From positions 1 through 6,414 of the forward strand of contig NZ_JBQHTM010000088.1 in assembly GCF_052065695.1 (NCBI RefSeq): a stretch of DNA of 6,414 bases, in the 5' to 3' direction. The DNA comes from Intestinimonas sp052065695. GTDB lineage: Bacteria; Bacillota; Clostridia; Oscillospirales; Oscillospiraceae. The translations under genes and the position numbers were made by a program. Under the pieces are notes generated by a model, which searched no databases, had not been told where the DNA came from, and was given only the letters and a program-made list of their open reading frames with translations. Shown one piece after another: positions 5,580-6,414 of this stretch (position 1 is the first letter of the stretch; each line of letters begins with the position of its first letter).

Positions 5580-5607
5580 AAAAATCTGTTCCCACAAAAA
5601 CGCCTGC

Positions 5608-5688
5608 GGGCGGGAGGGGGGAAAGGGGGAGCCAAAGAGCGGCCCCTTCGGGGCCTTAAAGAGAAAGTCACCTCCCCCTTTCCCCCCT
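5608..5688. repeat. 17-bp perfect inverted repeat with G-quadruplex motif upstream of rep
   Basis: The purine arm 5615-5631 (A-G6-AAA-G5-AG) is exactly complementary to the pyrimidine arm 5672-5688. The 40-base spacer holds another stem, GGCCCC-TTC-GGGGCC (5641-5655). On the plus strand G-runs at 5608-5610, 5612-5614, 5616-5621 and 5625-5629, with loops C, A and AAA, meet the G-quadruplex pattern. The structure lies in the rep leader and could affect initiation or rep expression. Confidence 0.75.
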
Positions 5689-5836
5689 GGCTCCGGCCAT
5701 GGAAATGATGGAAAACCCTATTCGGGTTTACCACATTCCCACAGCCTCCGCCCACCCCCCTTTTCCCCTTCGACTTTCTCCCTGTCCGAGAGAGAAATTT
5801 AAGAGATTTCTTTGAGGGCCTAAAGGCCCATAGGGG

Positions 5837-5870
5837 GGCATATATTATCAATATATTTTTTCCCTATTTT
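5837..5870. repeat. Origin direct repeat, copy 1 (34 bp)
   Basis: The unit begins GGCATATATTATCAATATAT and ends in a T-run, CCC and TATTTT. It is identical to 5923-5956. The inner TATATT-ATC-AATATA is itself a small inverted repeat. Confidence 0.85.
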
Positions 5871-5922
5871 TCGACAGCCAAAATTCCCGCCTTATTTCCA
5901 CCTCTCCCTGGCCCCCTTACAC

Positions 5923-5956
5923 GGCATATATTATCAATATATTTTTTCCCTATTTT
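5923..5956. repeat. Origin direct repeat, copy 2 (34 bp)
   Basis: This is a perfect copy of 5837-5870 at a period of 86 bases. The 52 bases between the two copies are GC-richer and unrelated. Confidence 0.85.
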
Positions 5957-5966
5957 CAGTTGTTAT

Positions 5967-6012
5967 TATAGCCTGTCCAGGCAGCTCTTTCAAGACCCCT
6001 GGACAAGCTATA
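5967..6012. repeat. Imperfect 15-bp inverted repeat between origin repeats 2 and 3
   Basis: TATAGCCTGTCCAGG (5967-5981) pairs with CCTGGACAAGCTATA (5998-6012) with one mismatch and a 16-base loop. It follows the relaxase stop on the minus strand, but neither side carries a T-run, so a terminator is unlikely. Its right arm overlaps repeat copy 3. Confidence 0.7.
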
Positions 6013-6034
6013 TATTATCAATGAGATTTTTCCT
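6008..6034. repeat. Origin direct repeat, degenerate copy 3
   Basis: ATATATTATCAAT (6010-6022) is exact; the remainder (GAGATTTTTCC) is diverged from the other copies. It is 84 bases from copy 2, nearly the same period, and ends just before the relaxase stop at 6037. Confidence 0.6.
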
Positions 6035-6036
6035 TA

Positions 6037-6414
6037 TCAAAGTTCCATGCCGCCCCAGGTGTGGCCCCGATCCTGCTCCTGTTCCGGCTGTTGCAGCTCC
6101 GGCACAGGCAGCAGCTCCCGCGCCCTTTCCAGCATGGGCCGGAACTGCTCCGGCAGGTGCCGATCCAGGAAGTCCAGCACCGCCTCGACCCCTTCCAGGA
6201 GCCGGGATGCGAAGTTGCGCTCACTGTCCAAGCTGTTCTCCAGATACTCCACCTGTACCTGCAAATTGCGGTTTTCGTTGATAAGCCGCTGCCGCTCCTC
6301 GGCCTCCTTCAGCTTTTCTTTCATGGACGGCATCCGGCTATGAAGCTGCTGATTTTCTACCTTCAGCTCTTTCACCTTCTGCTCCGCAGCGGCCCCACGG
6401 ATCGCCGCTGCCTT
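6037..6414 (-). CDS. mobV: MobV relaxase, C-terminal part (residues 295-419)
   Basis: This is the C-terminal end of the relaxase whose N-terminus lies at 1-993. The part 6304-6414 duplicates 1-111 and encodes residues 295-331; 6303-6037 adds residues 332-419 and a TGA stop. It is a charged heptad-rich stretch (for example MKEKLKEAEERQRLINENRN) that should form a coiled coil, as in other MobV proteins whose C-terminal region serves dimerization or membrane and coupling-protein contact. The tail is Pro/Gln/Glu-rich and ends GGMEL. There is no terminator after the stop; transcription would run into the repeat region at 5837-6034 and could continue toward rep. Confidence 0.9.
   Translation of the reverse strand, partial: KAAAIRGAAAEQKVKELKVENQQLHSRMPSMKEKLKEAEERQRLINENRNLQVQVEYLENSLDSERNFASRLLEGVEAVLDFLDRHLPEQFRPMLERARELLPVPELQQPEQEQDRGHTWGGMEL
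6304..6414. repeat. Terminal redundancy, right copy
   Basis: This is an exact copy of 1-111. Its left boundary is simply where the window start was cut, and no element ends or insertion signs are seen there. Confidence 0.93.

Larger units (their letters stand above)
5553..6036. other. oriV: Candidate replication origin region
   Basis: This 484-base region between the relaxase end and rep has no credible gene. It combines AT-rich repeats (5837-6034), an inverted repeat at 5967-6012, a hairpin GGGCC-TAAA-GGCCC (5816-5829), a hairpin AAACCC-TATTC-GGGTTT (5713-5729), and a 17-bp inverted repeat with G-runs (5608-5688) next to rep. Repeats, AT-rich tracts and position upstream of the initiator gene are the usual composition of an iteron-type origin. 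The assignment is inference. Confidence 0.6.

Noticed and set aside
5553..5597. Alternative rep start at ATG 5597
   Set aside because: It adds 15 residues that run through the Shine-Dalgarno site of the ATG at 5552, which is near perfect and correctly spaced.
5025..5708. A 227-codon open frame on the plus strand over the 5' part of rep
   Set aside because: It is antisense to the well-supported Rep protein and reads into the inverted repeat upstream of rep. It has no ribosome site and no domain.
5967..6012. Stem-loop after the relaxase stop as a rho-independent terminator
   Set aside because: The stem is good, but the bases following it on the minus strand are ATAATAACAACTG and on the plus strand TATTATCAATG. 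Neither is a U-run.
5837..6034. Repeats with regular spacing as a CRISPR array
   Set aside because: There are only two perfect copies plus one degenerate one, the units are AT-rich low-complexity, the spacers are 52-53 bases, and there are no cas genes. Origin repeats are the better reading.

Overview
The window is one full turn of a small circular plasmid. Bases 1-111 recur exactly at 6304-6414, so the molecule is about 6303 bp and the cut falls inside a coding region that reads through in frame when the ends are joined. All credible genes lie on the minus strand. The strong Shine-Dalgarno sites, MobV relaxase, RelB/YoeB module and GC-rich backbone suggest a Firmicutes host, probably a gut clostridium of the Oscillospiraceae or Lachnospiraceae type. 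The host assignment is inference.

Layout in the direction of transcription, from high to low coordinates: (1) 5553-6036 is a 484-base gene-free region with two perfect 34-bp AT-rich direct repeats, a third degenerate copy, several inverted repeats and a G-quadruplex motif. It is the best candidate replication origin. (2) 5552-4062 is a 496-aa replication protein with an archaeo-eukaryotic-primase-like core. (3) 4061-3838 is a short intergenic region ending in the promoter of a toxin-antitoxin operon. (4) 3837-2548 holds four tightly packed genes: a RelB/DinJ antitoxin, a YoeB toxin, a small DUF5348-like protein, and a helix-turn-helix/coiled-coil plasmid protein whose linker DNA is full of palindromes. 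(5) 2506-1400 is a visibly AT-rich cargo: a 23-codon hydrophobic leader ORF, then an RlmN/Cfr-family radical SAM rRNA methyltransferase, closed by a strong terminator at 1321-1372. (6) 994-1320 is gene-free, with tandem perfect hairpins that make a plausible oriT. (7) A MobV relaxase starts near 993, crosses the junction and ends at 6037.

Together these are an initiator and origin for replication, a relaxase and oriT for mobilization by a helper element, a toxin-antitoxin pair for stability, a probable DNA-binding accessory protein, and one acquired cargo gene. The cargo is the main point of interest. It retains every catalytic residue of the RlmN/Cfr family, differs in base composition from the backbone, follows a leader ORF as many ribosome-targeting resistance genes do, and sits on a mobilizable plasmid. 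A changed pattern of A2503 methylation or a drug-resistance role is therefore possible but unproven.
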